DNA of 64,000 bases from Syngnathus acus (Eukaryota; Chordata; Actinopteri; Syngnathiformes; Syngnathidae), in the NCBI RefSeq assembly GCF_901709675.1, contig NC_051106.1:5528001-5592000 (forward strand). Reading direction: 5' to 3'. Numbering within the stretch: the first letter of the stretch is position 1; every line of letters begins with the position of its first letter. The notes under the pieces were generated by a model. That model was not told where the DNA came from. It worked only from the letters and a program-made list of their open reading frames with translations, and ran no database searches. The translations under genes were made by a program, and so were the position numbers. Below, one piece after another: positions 22,998-35,800 of the stretch.

Positions 22998-24960
22998 TGG
23001 TTACTAATAGAAAAAAAAGTACCCCAAAACAATTTTATAATTTAGCCACTAATGCTGGAGACTTGTGTCGCATCATACAATGATGGTGTTAATCTGTAGT
23101 TTCTTGACTTGCGGGTGAATATGGTTTCAGAATAGTTTTAACAACTCTGTGATGGCAATAAGATAAAGTATGAGAGTGTACTTCAAAATAACATCTCTGA
23201 GTTTTTATTCTAAAGTTGGACTTTGCATTGGCAGCGTGTTTGGTTACAAATATGTTTGTACCTTCCTTGAAGACATGTCAAAATGATGGGGACTCATGTG
23301 AATTCCCGTATAATTAAAAAGAATTGTGCATGTTTGAGAAATCCCGTTTCCTTCCCGCTACTCTTTACATAATGTCACTCAGGTATTTTTGTAGATTGAC
23401 TGCATTTGATTAATGCGGCTGCGAGCGTCAACCATCAGTGATGACACACCGTATTCTTAGCTGCACCACAGCTTGCAGCCATGCACCTGTTCCTTCACAC
23501 ACAAACACACACACACACTAGTACGCTTCAGTGCGTGTGGTTTTCAACTTGGCTTTTTCTCATTACAGACTGGGCGCAATTTGACAGCTTATGACAGTGA
23601 CGACTTGCACATAGCAGGCGCGGCAGTGACAGATATCCGACAGCTTGATGATAACTGTTGCCTTATTGCAGAAACACAGGTGTCCCTCATGGCCTACGAC
23701 AATAGACAACTCTGATTGACGGATGGCTTTGATGAAAAGTTACACAACTGGAAACAAAGTGGATGTGGCTCAACCCGTCGCGATGACATCATCTCATCAT
23801 TTCCTTCCCTCACAAAATCATTCTGAGCAATGCTTTTTTTTTGGTTGTTTTTCTTTACACATTATGGCGTTTGCTCCTCTCGCGTGCCCTCTGTCAACAG
23901 TAAACTTTGTGAAAAGCGAGCTTAACAGGCCGTGAAAGGGCAGCACAGATGGCTACATCCTAGGTGGTAATTATCAACTACTTCCTTCCCGACAACAAGG
24001 AAGGGAAAAAAAGTAACAAGGCAAGGTGTTGCCGTCAGGTCAACTGATGGCGCTGACACGTTTTGTAGGAGTTCTCTGGCAGTGAGCTCAAACCGACAAA
24101 CGGGGAGAGAAAGGGGTGAGGGAATTTACCGCAAGGAGGCCTGACAGCACATTGATGGTGTCAAAGGTCAAGAACCACCATGAGGAGATTTTATTGGGCT
24201 TCATTACACAGAAGCCACAAGCAAATATCTTTATTAAGGTTTTATCTGCTCCACTATATTTTAATCTTTTTTTATTTTTTTGTTGCCAAATCACTCTTCA
24301 GTTTCTGAAACGTGTTTGGGAGTTTTAAAGGTCGAACATGAGAGAAGACAGAATGTGAAGTTTCAGTCATAGTTGTGGAAGGTTTGTTCTTTTGTCAAGA
24401 AATGATCCCTCTGCAATTTTGTCATTCCAAACTGGGTGTTACTAATTATGACTTTTTTTTTTTTTTCTCCCAGAAACTTTACCGTTTATTTTGCTGTAGA
24501 TGTATTAAAATGACATGTGACAGCTAATTTGAAACCTCTTTGAATCACAGGAAATGTAATGGAGAACAAGGTGATAGACAAGGCTCCCCCTACCTCCGCA
24601 CAATCCGCCCGCAACATGCAAAAATATGGAAATGGGGCTCGTATTCGGATCTTTGTCTGGTTGTCATTCTCACATGGGGCACATCAAAGCCATATGACCT
24701 GATTTTGCACCTGCTGTTTAATTAAATTTACAAGACAGACAGAGTCTCCACTCCTGGTGATATACAAATCTAGCTTTATTACCCGCTACTGTAATTTACA
24801 AGGCAATTTACCGCTGGGCGCTAATGGAGCCTGCCCAAGTGCTCCCTCTGAAAACATATACAAACATGTGCAACAACAAGTTGTGTGGAGACCAATCCCA
24901 AAATACCAAGTTCACTTTTTTAAAATGTAACCACAACTGGTAACATTCCAGCACCTAGTC
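22998..24960. other. Non-coding stretch, no gene recognised
   Basis: Mostly unique AT-rich DNA with a short CA microsatellite near 23498-23518. An acceptor-like TTTTCTCATTACAG at about 23556-23569 precedes an open frame to 23715, but no partner exon or known protein resemblance was found. Confidence 0.4.
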
Positions 24961-25271
24961 CAAAGGTGTCAAACTCAAGGCCCGGGGGCCAGATACGGCC
25001 CGCCACATCATTTTATGTGGCCCGCGAAGACAAATTGTGCATCAAATTTGTGTCATTACTAGAATTGCAAATTGTCTTCACTTTTAATAATATCGTTTTT
25101 TTTAAATATTTGACCAGTTTTTACTGATTTGAAAACGAGTTATTTGTTAGTTTGTTTTGTAGCTTTTACTGTATATGAGATGCTCATACATTTATTTGGG
25201 TTGACAGTCATAATGGTCCTCCGAAAGAAGCTATAACTACAATGCGGCCCGCGAAAAGTTTGACACCCCTG
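24961..25271 (+). mobile_element. hAT-type non-autonomous element, copy 1
   Basis: Imperfect terminal inverted repeats: left CAAAGGTGTCAAACTCAAGG, right AGTTTGACACCCCTG. 'GGCCCG' segments lie inside both ends, a well-known fish MITE style. The inside is AT-rich with no coding. No clear 8-bp duplication remains. A relative in the opposite orientation lies at 32509-32817. Confidence 0.8.
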
Positions 25272-25280
25272 GTTTAAATC

Positions 25281-25583
25281 TAGGCTTAGGGTTTCAAAGT
25301 AGGGTTTCATACTAGAGTTAGGGTTTCAAAGTAGGGTTTAAAGCTAGGGTTAGGGTTTCAAACATGGGTTTAAAGCTAGCGTTAGGGTTTCAAACTAGGG
25401 TTAGGGTTTCAAAGTAGGGTTTTATACTAGAGTTAGGGTTTCAAAGTAGGGTTTAAAGCTAGGGTTAGGGTTTCAAATTAGGGTTTCATACTAGAGTTAC
25501 GGTTTCAAAGTAGGGTTTAAAGCTAGGGTTAGGGTTTCAAAGTAGGGTTTCATACTAGAGTTAGGGTTTCAAACTAGGGTTTA
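25281..25583. repeat. Telomere-like minisatellite (TTAGGGTTTCAAA family)
   Basis: About 300 bp of repeats built from TTAGGGTTTCAAA, TAGGGTTTAAAGC and TAGGGTTTCATACTAGAG, with a longer period near 60 bp. The G-rich strand is on the +, opposite to the blocks at 19.4-22.2 kb. It starts 9 bp after the hAT-type element. Confidence 0.88.
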
Positions 25584-28500
25584 GTCTGAAGCGATAATAA
25601 AACATCCATTAATCCATGACACTCACCCTACCTTACATATTTTTCCTGTGCATTTGTTGCTACTATCAGGCAGCTCCAAATTTCATCATAAGTATTAACC
25701 AATGCACGAGGTGCCGGCAACAGCTAGAACATAAAAGTCTACTGTGTGCGCTTAGAGCACCAGCTGCCATGCGGCCATGGGTGCACTCCTGCCTCATGAA
25801 GGGAATACACTTTTGAGAGACACCCACCAATCTGTGGCTAACCCCCAACAAAGATATTCAATAGTGCTAAATGTTTTAAGGTCTTACAGGGATTAAAGTA
25901 TAACTAAACACACCAGCTACTAACAAGATCTTACATATACTTGTACCAGGTGCTTTGTTTTCATCACACTTGGCTTCGTGCAGTCCTCTATTTGGATTGC
26001 CAAATTTGAACTGTGCTCACAATTGCAGTTCGTTTATAGTTAGGAAATAACCACAGCCATAACCCTAAACAGAATACTACAGATGTGAGTATTATTGTCA
26101 TCTGCCAACATGGCCCCAGCGCAAAGTTATTTTTTCATCACCCGGATTAAGCGGTAGGAATCGGAGAGTTACTCGTATAAACCAAAATATTTGTTGTTGT
26201 CGTGCCTCACCTTGGTCCTATCTATTGCATACGCAATCGACTATCCTTCTTAATTTGGGTTCTCAATTTGGGCTTTGAAATGATGCACATTTGTATTTAT
26301 TATAAGTAAATAAATGGAAGTGTGCATTTGAGGTTACATACAGACCTCTGTGATTGCAAGTAAGAGACAAGCTCAGGTTTGCAGGAGAATACGCATCTCA
26401 GGCAATCCATAATAGATGATGAAATTTGGCAAGCCGTCCAGCCTTATGGTCTTTTCTCTCCTCCTCCAGCTGCTTGTTTTCCCACAACTCATCTGTGCTG
26501 CTGACCAACACTTGTTCGCCTTCATGAGCAAAAGCGACAATGTGTCCGAATGTCACCGTCTCTGGCAGGGAGCATCTTCATGTTCCCCAAAACGAGTTAG
26601 ATGGTGAATCTGAAAACATTCGCCCCAACCCCGCCATGAGCACATATGGTCACAAAGCCCACGAGAAAATCTCAAAGTTGAGCCGAAAGGCCAAAGTTGG
26701 TGTCACGGAATACATAGTGGTATCTCTCCTCTTGCTGTTCAAGTGTGAATCGAAGAACAGAAGCCAATGTGGCCGCTCTCAAACAGGTATTCTTCATCTT
26801 CACCGTTGTCTCCTCCCGAAGGATGGCTGCAATTAACACACGCACACACCACGAAGGAGAGAAAGCTCTTCGAAAACGACAACGCCGCGAGCCACAGCAC
26901 AGCACACGGCAAGCAAAGTGGGGAGAAGGAGCAAAATGAGGAAAACAAAAAAGAGAGAGGCAAGACACCAGAGAGGCTGTTTTTTTTTTTTTCCCTATAA
27001 AGGTGCAGGTGCATAATTTGAGTGACTGCCAGGCTGCGCTCTCTGTTTGCTTCCATATTAACGTTGTCAGCTTTTTTTACTTGCTCGCTCCTCATCTGCA
27101 CCGCTCCATGTTGTGCTGCTCACTCATGTCATTTCCAAGCGCTTCCTCCTCAAAAAGCACTGCAAGAAAAAAAAGAAAAGTATGCCACAAACTTTAAGTC
27201 TAGGCCAATCTGTATTATTTGTTTTGAACACATTTGCATTTTTTATACTGTGGCAGCTCAGTAAAGTTTAATAAGATATACGCAAACTAGAATTTAAATC
27301 AATAAAGGCACATTTTTATTTTATGACTACATGTATATCAGACACATAGATGTTCTACCGCTTATCCTGTTAAGGGTCAATGGCGAACTGGAGCAACATC
27401 ATGATAACATTCCAAAGATGCAGTTTTAGGCATGCATTGTTGATCTCTGCAGACAGACACACACACGCACACACACACGTAAACACACAAAGTCTCGCTG
27501 AAGAACAGCCATATTTGTGTAATTAAGCCCTAATCATGTCGTTGCTTTATCACATTATTTATTTTCGTCCCTACAGATGTTTGCCTCCATACCGAGAGCT
27601 CTTTTTAATCAGCGAGACAGATGTCTCTCGTGACAAAAGCAAAACCTTTAAATCAGCTCAAATGCTCCCACCGACTGTGCACAAACACGTGCAAAACACA
27701 ATCAGCTTGTTGTATTTTTGGCTTTCTAATAACAAAGCGGTACATTCGAGGATTATTATGAACAATGCTGTATAATGCATTGTTTGGCAAGCATGAGGTA
27801 AAGTTAAATATTTTTTTGATCATCTTTTTGAGGTTTAACAAATGGAAAAAAAAATGGTTGACAGAAGTTTAAAAAAAACAAAAACAAATTGGGTGCAAAT
27901 CTGGTAGATTTTTTTTTCCCCACCTCAGAATGCAAATAGCAGAATCCTGTTTATTCCTAATATTATCTTTGTGTGCCGCTTCACAATAAAGGTCATTCAT
28001 TGTCATTCAGGAGAGTGCAAACTACTGATTGCAGAAACTGCAGCCCACCAAAAAACATCCACAATTCTTTCATTCACTTTTGTCAGTACTTCAGTCTTGG
28101 CGGCGGGCTCCACTGACTAATGACTATTGATCTCTGCTCAGAAATGCACTGCTAATGATGTAGAAATGGACTTTTGTCATCAATAAATGTTGAGAAATCC
28201 AATCTTTCATGCTGATAAAAAGTTCCCAGTTCTGTCTCATACTTGACAGAAGTTGTGCTCAGAGACGAAAAAAAAGTTTTACAAATGACCAAATGTCACC
28301 AATTAGTTTGAACTCTGCATTTTTGATGACACCAGTTGGTGTGGTGGGGCGGTTGGCAGGGGTTAGCAAGAAGAGGGGGGGAATTGATGGGCTGTGCCTC
28401 CAAAATGTAAATTAAACAAAAGGCGGGAGTTCACACGACAGCTTTGGAGGGGCAGGACCGCAGACTTGTGATTGGCTCGGTGCAAAAGGAGAGCAAGTGG

Positions 28501-30088
28501 AGCACAGTGCAGCAAACATTGGCACACACGGCGAAGAGCTCGGAGGCAGCCGAAGCAAAATAACTTCTGTTCCAGGGAACAACAAAGGAGGAACAACCGG
28601 CGAGGCCCACAACTTCTTGGTCCTTGTTATTATGTGATTTTGCAATCGAGAGGATAGGATCTGATCTACAAACCATGGACAGCTGGTTCATTTCCACCGC
28701 CGGGCCTTGTGGGAGATGTAGTTTCTTCTCTCAATGACATATGCAATTCCCAAATGTCCCTCCCCTCTCTCTCCATAATTGCCGACTTTTCAGTAACAGA
28801 AGGAGGGCCATTTGTGTGTGTGCGTGTGTACAGCCTCTGCTCTCGTCAGGGTCCAGCCTTACTTCAAGGGATAAATAAAAGATGCAGAGTTTATCTAAAG
28901 GAGCCTAGCAGAAGGTAGACGCAGGCAAGATGGATACAGAGGGATTCTTCAGAGAATCTGGGCCGTGCATGGCACCGCATCCATTCTCCATTTGGGCCCG
29001 ACATGGTTCAAACACGCTGCATTGTGGGCTACAGATTGTGTTGACTGGGTGTCCCTCAAGTGACATGTAAAAAGCCGGCCCCCCCATCTGCCCGACAGAT
29101 CTGTGCGGGCAGCGCCTGAAAGCGTTGGCAGAGAGAGACAGGTGGGACGGACAGACGGACAAACTGGAAGGCAAGCGCCACTCAGTCTCCTTCCAGCTAC
29201 ATGATCAGCACGAAACTTATGCGGCGGCAATGGAAAATGCGAGCCCCGATCGTGTGAGTGGCGTGATGCATACCTGTCCATACACACCCGGAAGCTCCAG
29301 GAAACAGACCTGCTGATGATGCACCCCGACAGCCTGCATGCGGCTAAATTATGCTAATAGCATGCAGTCATCTGCCTGGTGCCATTTGACTCGACAAAAA
29401 CACTTAAACACTCCATCTATTCCTCTAAGTGGGAAGACGAGAGGCCATCTTGGATGGGTGGGCCTGTGGGTTTTTTAACGGGAACAGAGCAGACGAGTCG
29501 GTGACACGCCGCAGTCTGTTCGCCGCAGTGGCAGGAGGACTAGAAGAAGCCCGTCGGCATACATATGTGTGTATGTGTGTGTGTGGTAAACAGAAACAAT
29601 CTTATATCATATCTCAGTCAGTTATTTGCTTGCATATATGTATGGAAGGAATAAATAAATAAAAGCCAACAATGCAAGAGAGACAAACTGTGAGGGAATG
29701 AGAGTGCCGAGAGAATAGAGCAGGCCATGGTTTCGTTTGAGGTTCACTATGGAGATAAATGTCAATTCTAACTCTCCGTTGGCCTATACGGGCACAAATT
29801 GAGCAGGCGCGCTCCCGTTATCAGCTGCGCACACACACACACAGTCTCCCTTCCGCTCTTGAACAATTAGCTTTATGGTGGCTCTGAGCCTGTGAAATGT
29901 CATTCTGCCAGGTAAACTAGCTATTATATCACAAAGGCTACAGCTGAGTCAATTATACAGCGTAGGGGGGGTGAGGGTGGGCGGGTCAGGGGAGGAAGAG
30001 AAGGGGGCAATGAATGCATGAGTCCATCAAAGGAGAGGGCACGCAGGTCAACGGTGGAAGAGGTTGCGGGGAAAAGAAGCTGTTGGGA

Positions 30089-30092
<4 letters not shown>
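25584..30092. other. Gene-poor stretch with GC-rich low-repeat segments
   Basis: No protein gene is recognised. 28430-28660 and 29000-29240 are GC-richer than their surroundings and free of obvious repeats, as enhancers or conserved non-coding elements often are. Short CA runs lie at 27460-27480 and a TG run near 29566-29586. A 63-codon frame at 26416-26607 begins with a signal-peptide-like stretch (see findings). Confidence 0.35.

Positions 30093-30174
<82 letters not shown>
30093..30174. repeat. (AG)41 microsatellite
   Basis: An uninterrupted 82-bp AG run. Probably length-polymorphic and possibly mis-sized by assembly; the Arg-Glu open frame across it is meaningless. Confidence 0.97.
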
Positions 30175-30177
<3 letters not shown>

Positions 30178-32508
30178 TTCAGTCTTGTCAGTAATTATGC
30201 TAATATGATATTTACAACAGAGACGACATCACTACAATCTTGCATGCAATTAAAACATGAGCAATATGCTGTTTTCTGAGTACAGTGTACATCACAAAAC
30301 ACTTTTGTGATATTTCAAATACAAACCTAACAGAGGGAATTTAGTAATAAAGCAGCCGGCCGTACTCAACTTTAATACCTTTGTAGCTGCTATAGTGGAA
30401 AGAAATGTGATGATGGTTATGGAATGGTGAAGCGTACCACAAAGAGGAGGTGATATGGATAAAGTCCTCAAGATTGCGCTTGAGTAAATTTAAGAGCAGC
30501 CAAGACGATGAAGGGACTACTTCTGTAAGCCTGTCACAGATGCTGTCCTCTCTGCAGAGTGACCAGATGGAGCCTGATACACGGGGGCAAACAAAGATGG
30601 CCCCCTGAGGGCCTCCCATCCTTACTCACTCACCAGTCCTCACCTCTCAAATGGATTTGGGGGTAAAAGCCACTTGTTCCCTGTCTCAAGCCCTCCAATG
30701 CACCCATTACCCCCTGTAAAGTGCCCAAATGCCAGCACATCCCACCTGGGCCCAGCCAAGCCTGTCCCGACAGGAAGGTGGTGCTGATGGTGCGTGTGGG
30801 GAGGGGGGTAGTTTGACACACAGTTCTGAGGGCACCCACCCCTGACGGAAACACAATGGCCCAAGGGCCGGCTGGCCGGCTGACTGGGTTAGCTACAGAT
30901 AACGTTGTTAATCGCGCAATGGCAAACAGCGGCCGGCGAACAATGAGGAAGCGCCAGTGCGGTGATTGGAAAATATCTCCCAGCACAACCGCGCGCACGC
31001 TCATTGATGTTAATACACACATACACACACACATACATAAATGTGGAACATTGTAATTGAGCTCTCAACTCAAGGTGTTCCAGGCTGATAGACATGAGAA
31101 GAATAGACAATGTATTCCTTTTTTTTTATATTCAGACGAGTATAAATCGCCAGAAATCCCTCAGCCTATTCTCTCATAATCTAAGTTTTGTACAATGAAA
31201 GCACATTGCTTTGGAATCCGGATTTTTTTTTTTCCCCTCTACCTTTTTTCCTCCAAATTCCATCTGCGTGTTAGAAGATACGATACATTCATACTTAGGA
31301 AAAGAAGATATTTACTGTTGAAACATTTGCAAAAGGGTTTGCCACTAAAGCCATACAGCACATCCTCTGCAGATGTTTATTGTTTTAGAACAGACCAAAT
31401 AAACAGAAGAGCAAAAATGAATTTAATCTCATAAAAGAAACTAATGTCCAATAATGTGCAGGATATAAAGTTGGGAAAACTCCAAAAAGTTGTATTATGG
31501 GAAAAGGTGTATAAATGGTTTGAAGGGTCACCAAGAAGCTTAAGTACATTTTTAACATCCTAAAATTTTAAGAGACCCCACACATGTGCCTTTCAAAAAT
31601 TACTTCTGCTCTTTCCATCTGGGGTGCACCACATAAATCCGCAAATCCACTCAGTTTTTCACACCTGACATATTAATTTCACGACGCCTTTCTGGGCTAA
31701 GACGTGATTTTGGTTAGTTCGCCGATCAGCGGGGTTTTCTTCCACCGAAAAGCTGCTATAAAAAGCATCCAGCAGCTTTTTTTTTTTTTTGCTGAAAAGC
31801 GAGTCAAAGTCATCTTGATCTTCTGAGTGGTGAAAATCAAAACGCTCTCAGAAAGCGCAGAAGCGCATTAGCACATTTAACACCACAGTGGAGATTTTAG
31901 AAGCTTCCAACCTTAGAACATCTTTGTATGTTATCAAAACAGTCTTGAAGATTTACAATTTTCCACATTTGAGCGGATATAAAAGAACATATTCATCCTT
32001 CCACTCTGATGCAAGTTAACCTTCATGATGTGAGTTGGCCCTCGTTGATGAATGTTTACGCCCGTGCATCAGAATGTTGCCGTGCGTGTGTGGAAATCAC
32101 AGGGGGATCCTATCCGCTGTTTGGCTCACATTTTGGCAGTCCTCGAAACTCTGCCATGCATACGGAAACACGCAGGAGCGGGCCTGGAATCAAGGTCAGG
32201 CCTGGAAAACCATGTAGCGACGCTCCCAGGACTTGACTTTCTGCTGAGTTTGGCATTTGTGTGCACAAGCTGTCCCCTGAGGTTGCAGCCAGGAATCACC
32301 CATCACCGCTTATCCCGAGCAACCTGTAATGAGCTATACTCGAGGACAGTCCTTCTTAGGGACAATGTTTGAAGGATCTTGGCATGCCAGTTTGCATAAA
32401 ACGAATACATGGCCTTCTGGCACAAACGTGGAGCTACATTCACCAGGTACATTAAAAGTTTTTCTGCTGGCGGGGGATTCTGGCAACATTCATCCATTCA
32501 TCTTTAAT
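30175..32508. other. Non-coding stretch, no gene recognised
   Basis: No family resemblance in any frame. 30540-30990 is GC-rich with mild CpG content; 31020-31040 holds a CA run. The remainder is AT-rich and apparently unique. Confidence 0.35.
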
Positions 32509-32817
32509 GCGGGGTCTCATTTTTGTCGCGTGCCGCATCGTCGTCATAGTTTCCTATGGAAGGCCATTATGACTGTCAACCCAAATAATCTCATATTATA
32601 CACAGTATAAGCTACGCAACAAACTGGTGAATTTTGGAATCAGAGACTAGTAAAAACTGTTTCAAATTTTTAAATTAAATTTAAATAAATATTGCTAGAA
32701 ACATCTCTATTTTTTAAAATTGAAGACAATTTGCAATTTTAGTATTGACATAGATTTGTCTTCACGGGCCAAATATGGGCCAGAATTTGGCCCACGGGCC
32801 AGAATTTGACACCCCTG
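32509..32817 (-). mobile_element. hAT-type non-autonomous element, copy 2 (reverse orientation)
   Basis: Aligns with the reverse complement of 24961-25271: ATTATGACTGTCAACCCAAA, AGTAAAAACTG and GAAGACAATTTGCAATT are shared in the same order. The right end is intact (TTTGACACCCCTG), the left eroded (GCGGGGTCTCA). Non-coding. Confidence 0.75.
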
Positions 32818-35800
32818 TTCCAATGGGTTTATCTATTTGACAGGTGACATGGAACTGGAATAATACCTGAATGTCGACTGGTCACCGATCAATCACGGCT
32901 CACATGGGGGGTGGGGGGGACATCAGCCACTGTGTTCCAAGACAGTAGAATACATCAATCCAGAAAGTATCCCGTCTCTGCTTGGACATAATAAGATCAT
33001 GCTGAATCAGTCCAACATCAAAATATCCAGTTCACCAATTGATAAATTCCCATCTCGCTCTCTCCAAATGTCAAGAGGGCTCCGACTGAAAGTACAAAGC
33101 CGCAAAGATTAGAAAGCCTTCGCTCCACTTTTTGCGGCGACCTTAAAAGGAGCGGCGCAGTGTGCAAACATCTGGTCCATCAGCTGGATCCTATGCATCA
33201 GCGGGCACAGGGACACACTGGGACAGGTTGGCGGCTGCCTTTGACAGCAACAGCTAATTTCCAACATAATCAATTTATGTGCAGCTCCATAATAACCATC
33301 TGTGTTGTGCAGAGAGGAGGACAGTTCTAAGGAACAGCACAGCGTTGGCTGCTGCTCCGCCTCTTCCTCTTCTCCACGAGCTACGCCAGGAGCAAGAGGG
33401 AGAAGGAAGCAAGAAAAGGGTGATGAAAACAAAAGGGGTGAAGGTGAGAACTCAGAGGAAGGAATGACTTTGGTGTCCAAAAAAGGAGTTAGATCATGAC
33501 ATTGGGTGGCAGTGAATAAAATTTAAATGCTCGATATCAATTAGATGAAAAATACTGTAATGTTCATTACATGATGCAAATGCATTGAGGCGGGTCCCTT
33601 CAACATTCCCCCCTGCTGTGTAAAATAATTTTTCTACAAGGTTAGCTCCCCTGGCACCACATCCTTGTTCACCTCTAGTGTCAAAATTTGCCAAGGAAAG
33701 TGTCACTCAGCCAATTACTTTGTGTGCTGACACGCAAACACACACACAGCTGGTATGTAACACAACATGAAAACTGAATTAAGCTCAGCTGACCCTTGAC
33801 CCCACCACATCTAATTTTCATAAGAGGAATCACCATAATGGGCCCACCTCTTTCTTCTCACTTCACTTGACGTTAAAAACATGTTTGTGTGTATGTTTTA
33901 GCCATGTTAAGGCATTGGTCCAAAATTGAGGCCAAGAAATTAAAGTGAGGGACTAATTTTGCTAAAAGTCAAACTTATGCTTTAATATGAGCTGAAGCCC
34001 TATTCTACTAATTTTGCTGACTCAACTATTTTAGTTCTAGTGACAATATAAAGCAAGCAATTAGTATTCAAATGATTGTCACTTTTTTTTTTTCTCTAAC
34101 AAAGCATTTTTAAAATAAATCTCCAATGCAGTCTACAAGTCGAACTCAACACAGTCAAAGCAACCTATCATGAATTATACATGTGCTGTGTGAACGTCCA
34201 TGTGTCCCTCCACATCCTCTACCATCCTAATTGACATGCAGCAGGGCCGAGCAGCTGTGAGGCTTTCCGCATCACGTGTGCGTGTTTATGAATGTGTGTG
34301 AGTGTATATGTGGAGGGAGAGAAACTGTACAGCACTCTGTAAAGTCATGGCGTTCTCAAGGCCACCTGGACAGAATGGTCTTCAGCTGCCACCATCGCTG
34401 CAAATATAGGCGGAGGCACGAACATAAAATCCATTTCCATCATTTTTTTTTTGAAACATGTTAAGTCATTTACTGACTTGCAGTTTTCAAAAATAAAAAG
34501 ATCAGAATGCTGAATACAGTGAGATTGAGGATAAATGATTAATGATTGAATTGGCCACAAACGAATAAACATTTTGATGCACTGATTAAAAACAAGCAAG
34601 AATGTCATAAAAATGAGGCTCTAACAACATAAAGTATTGTCATGATCAAAAGTTTGAGTTGTTTGCCAAGCACCGAGAGGGCAGCTTGGACATCATATGA
34701 TGTCAGGATGAGAGGAACGTTCTTTCTTTTGTATTTTTCTGGTGAAGCTTTTGCCAGGTTGTTGAAAATGAGAAGAGGTAAACAAACCTTTGAATACTTT
34801 TTTACATGCTAGCTAAGAAGTGTCACAATGAAAATCAGATACTCATGCTCTTTGTTTCTCGACAAGCAGACTCACCCAAGTTTTGTTTCTCCACTTCCTT
34901 CCTTTCCTCCAGCAGAAGCCTTTGAATCCATCCTGCTTCTGAATTCTTCATGGAACTCCAGCATTTCAAAGACTTCTTTCGCGCTTCCCTCCTCCTTCCC
35001 ACGTGGAGTGCTGGCCAAGTCTGGAAGAGGGACTGCCCATCAGAGGTTGGCTGCTATCAGCAAGGGGAGCCCCGTGTCTCCAATTCAGGTCACTCTTGGC
35101 TACAGACGGGGACTTAAAAGCAAGCCACAAAGTGTCCTGTGATCCCAGTAAGCACGCTTGTTAGTGGAATTGATAAGGCACCCATACACCTGGGTCCTCT
35201 GAAGTTGGCATGGTGTCTTAAAGGGGGGGAAAGTACGAGGAGCCAAGGCCGGGCGCAAACGCGGCGAAACGAGGAACGGCGGGATGGAGGCGGAGGGGGA
35301 AAAAGGTCTTTTTGGCATGGGACGAAACGGAATATGTTTGGGAGAGCGACCTAGAACATTGCGGAATGATGTACAAATACAGGGCATATGGCAGCCAACC
35401 ATTCCGAGAATCCGAAATGCGCTTTGGCTCAAACGTGTCCTTTTCCTCCTGCAGAAACTTTCAGCAATTTGTAAACCATTGCCAAAACACGGTAGCTTGA
35501 CACTTTTTTGCGTGTCCGTACGTGCGTGATGCAACACCTACATCCTGGTATTTTAATGCCACACAATGCTTAGATGCCACATTTATGATAATCAGAGTAT
35601 AATTCATTTATTGGCTCTACCTTGGCCATGTGTTGACCCCACGGCCATGTTGCCAGCGCACATCTGGCTGCACGGTGCGGCGCTGAGACCTGGATGGGAT
35701 TTGCCCCTGGTGATGGGGCATCTGGGAGGCCAGATGAAGCCGAGGCTTGATGAGTGCTTTGTCTATTATGGATATGGGGCTTTATGGAGACATTGACAGC

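Noticed and set aside
23473-23715. 80-codon frame after a good acceptor-like tract
   Set aside because: No recognisable protein and no donor or partner exon.
27965-28010. CACAATAAAGGTCATTCATTG as an L2-type 3' tail
   Set aside because: Too short and without adjoining LINE sequence to call.
30064-30279. Frame with (RE)n
   Set aside because: Translation of the AG microsatellite.
34828-35142. 104-codon frame with an acceptor-like TTCCTTTCCTCCAGCAG inside
   Set aside because: No partner exon, no known family and no conserved motif; kept only as part of a candidate regulatory segment.
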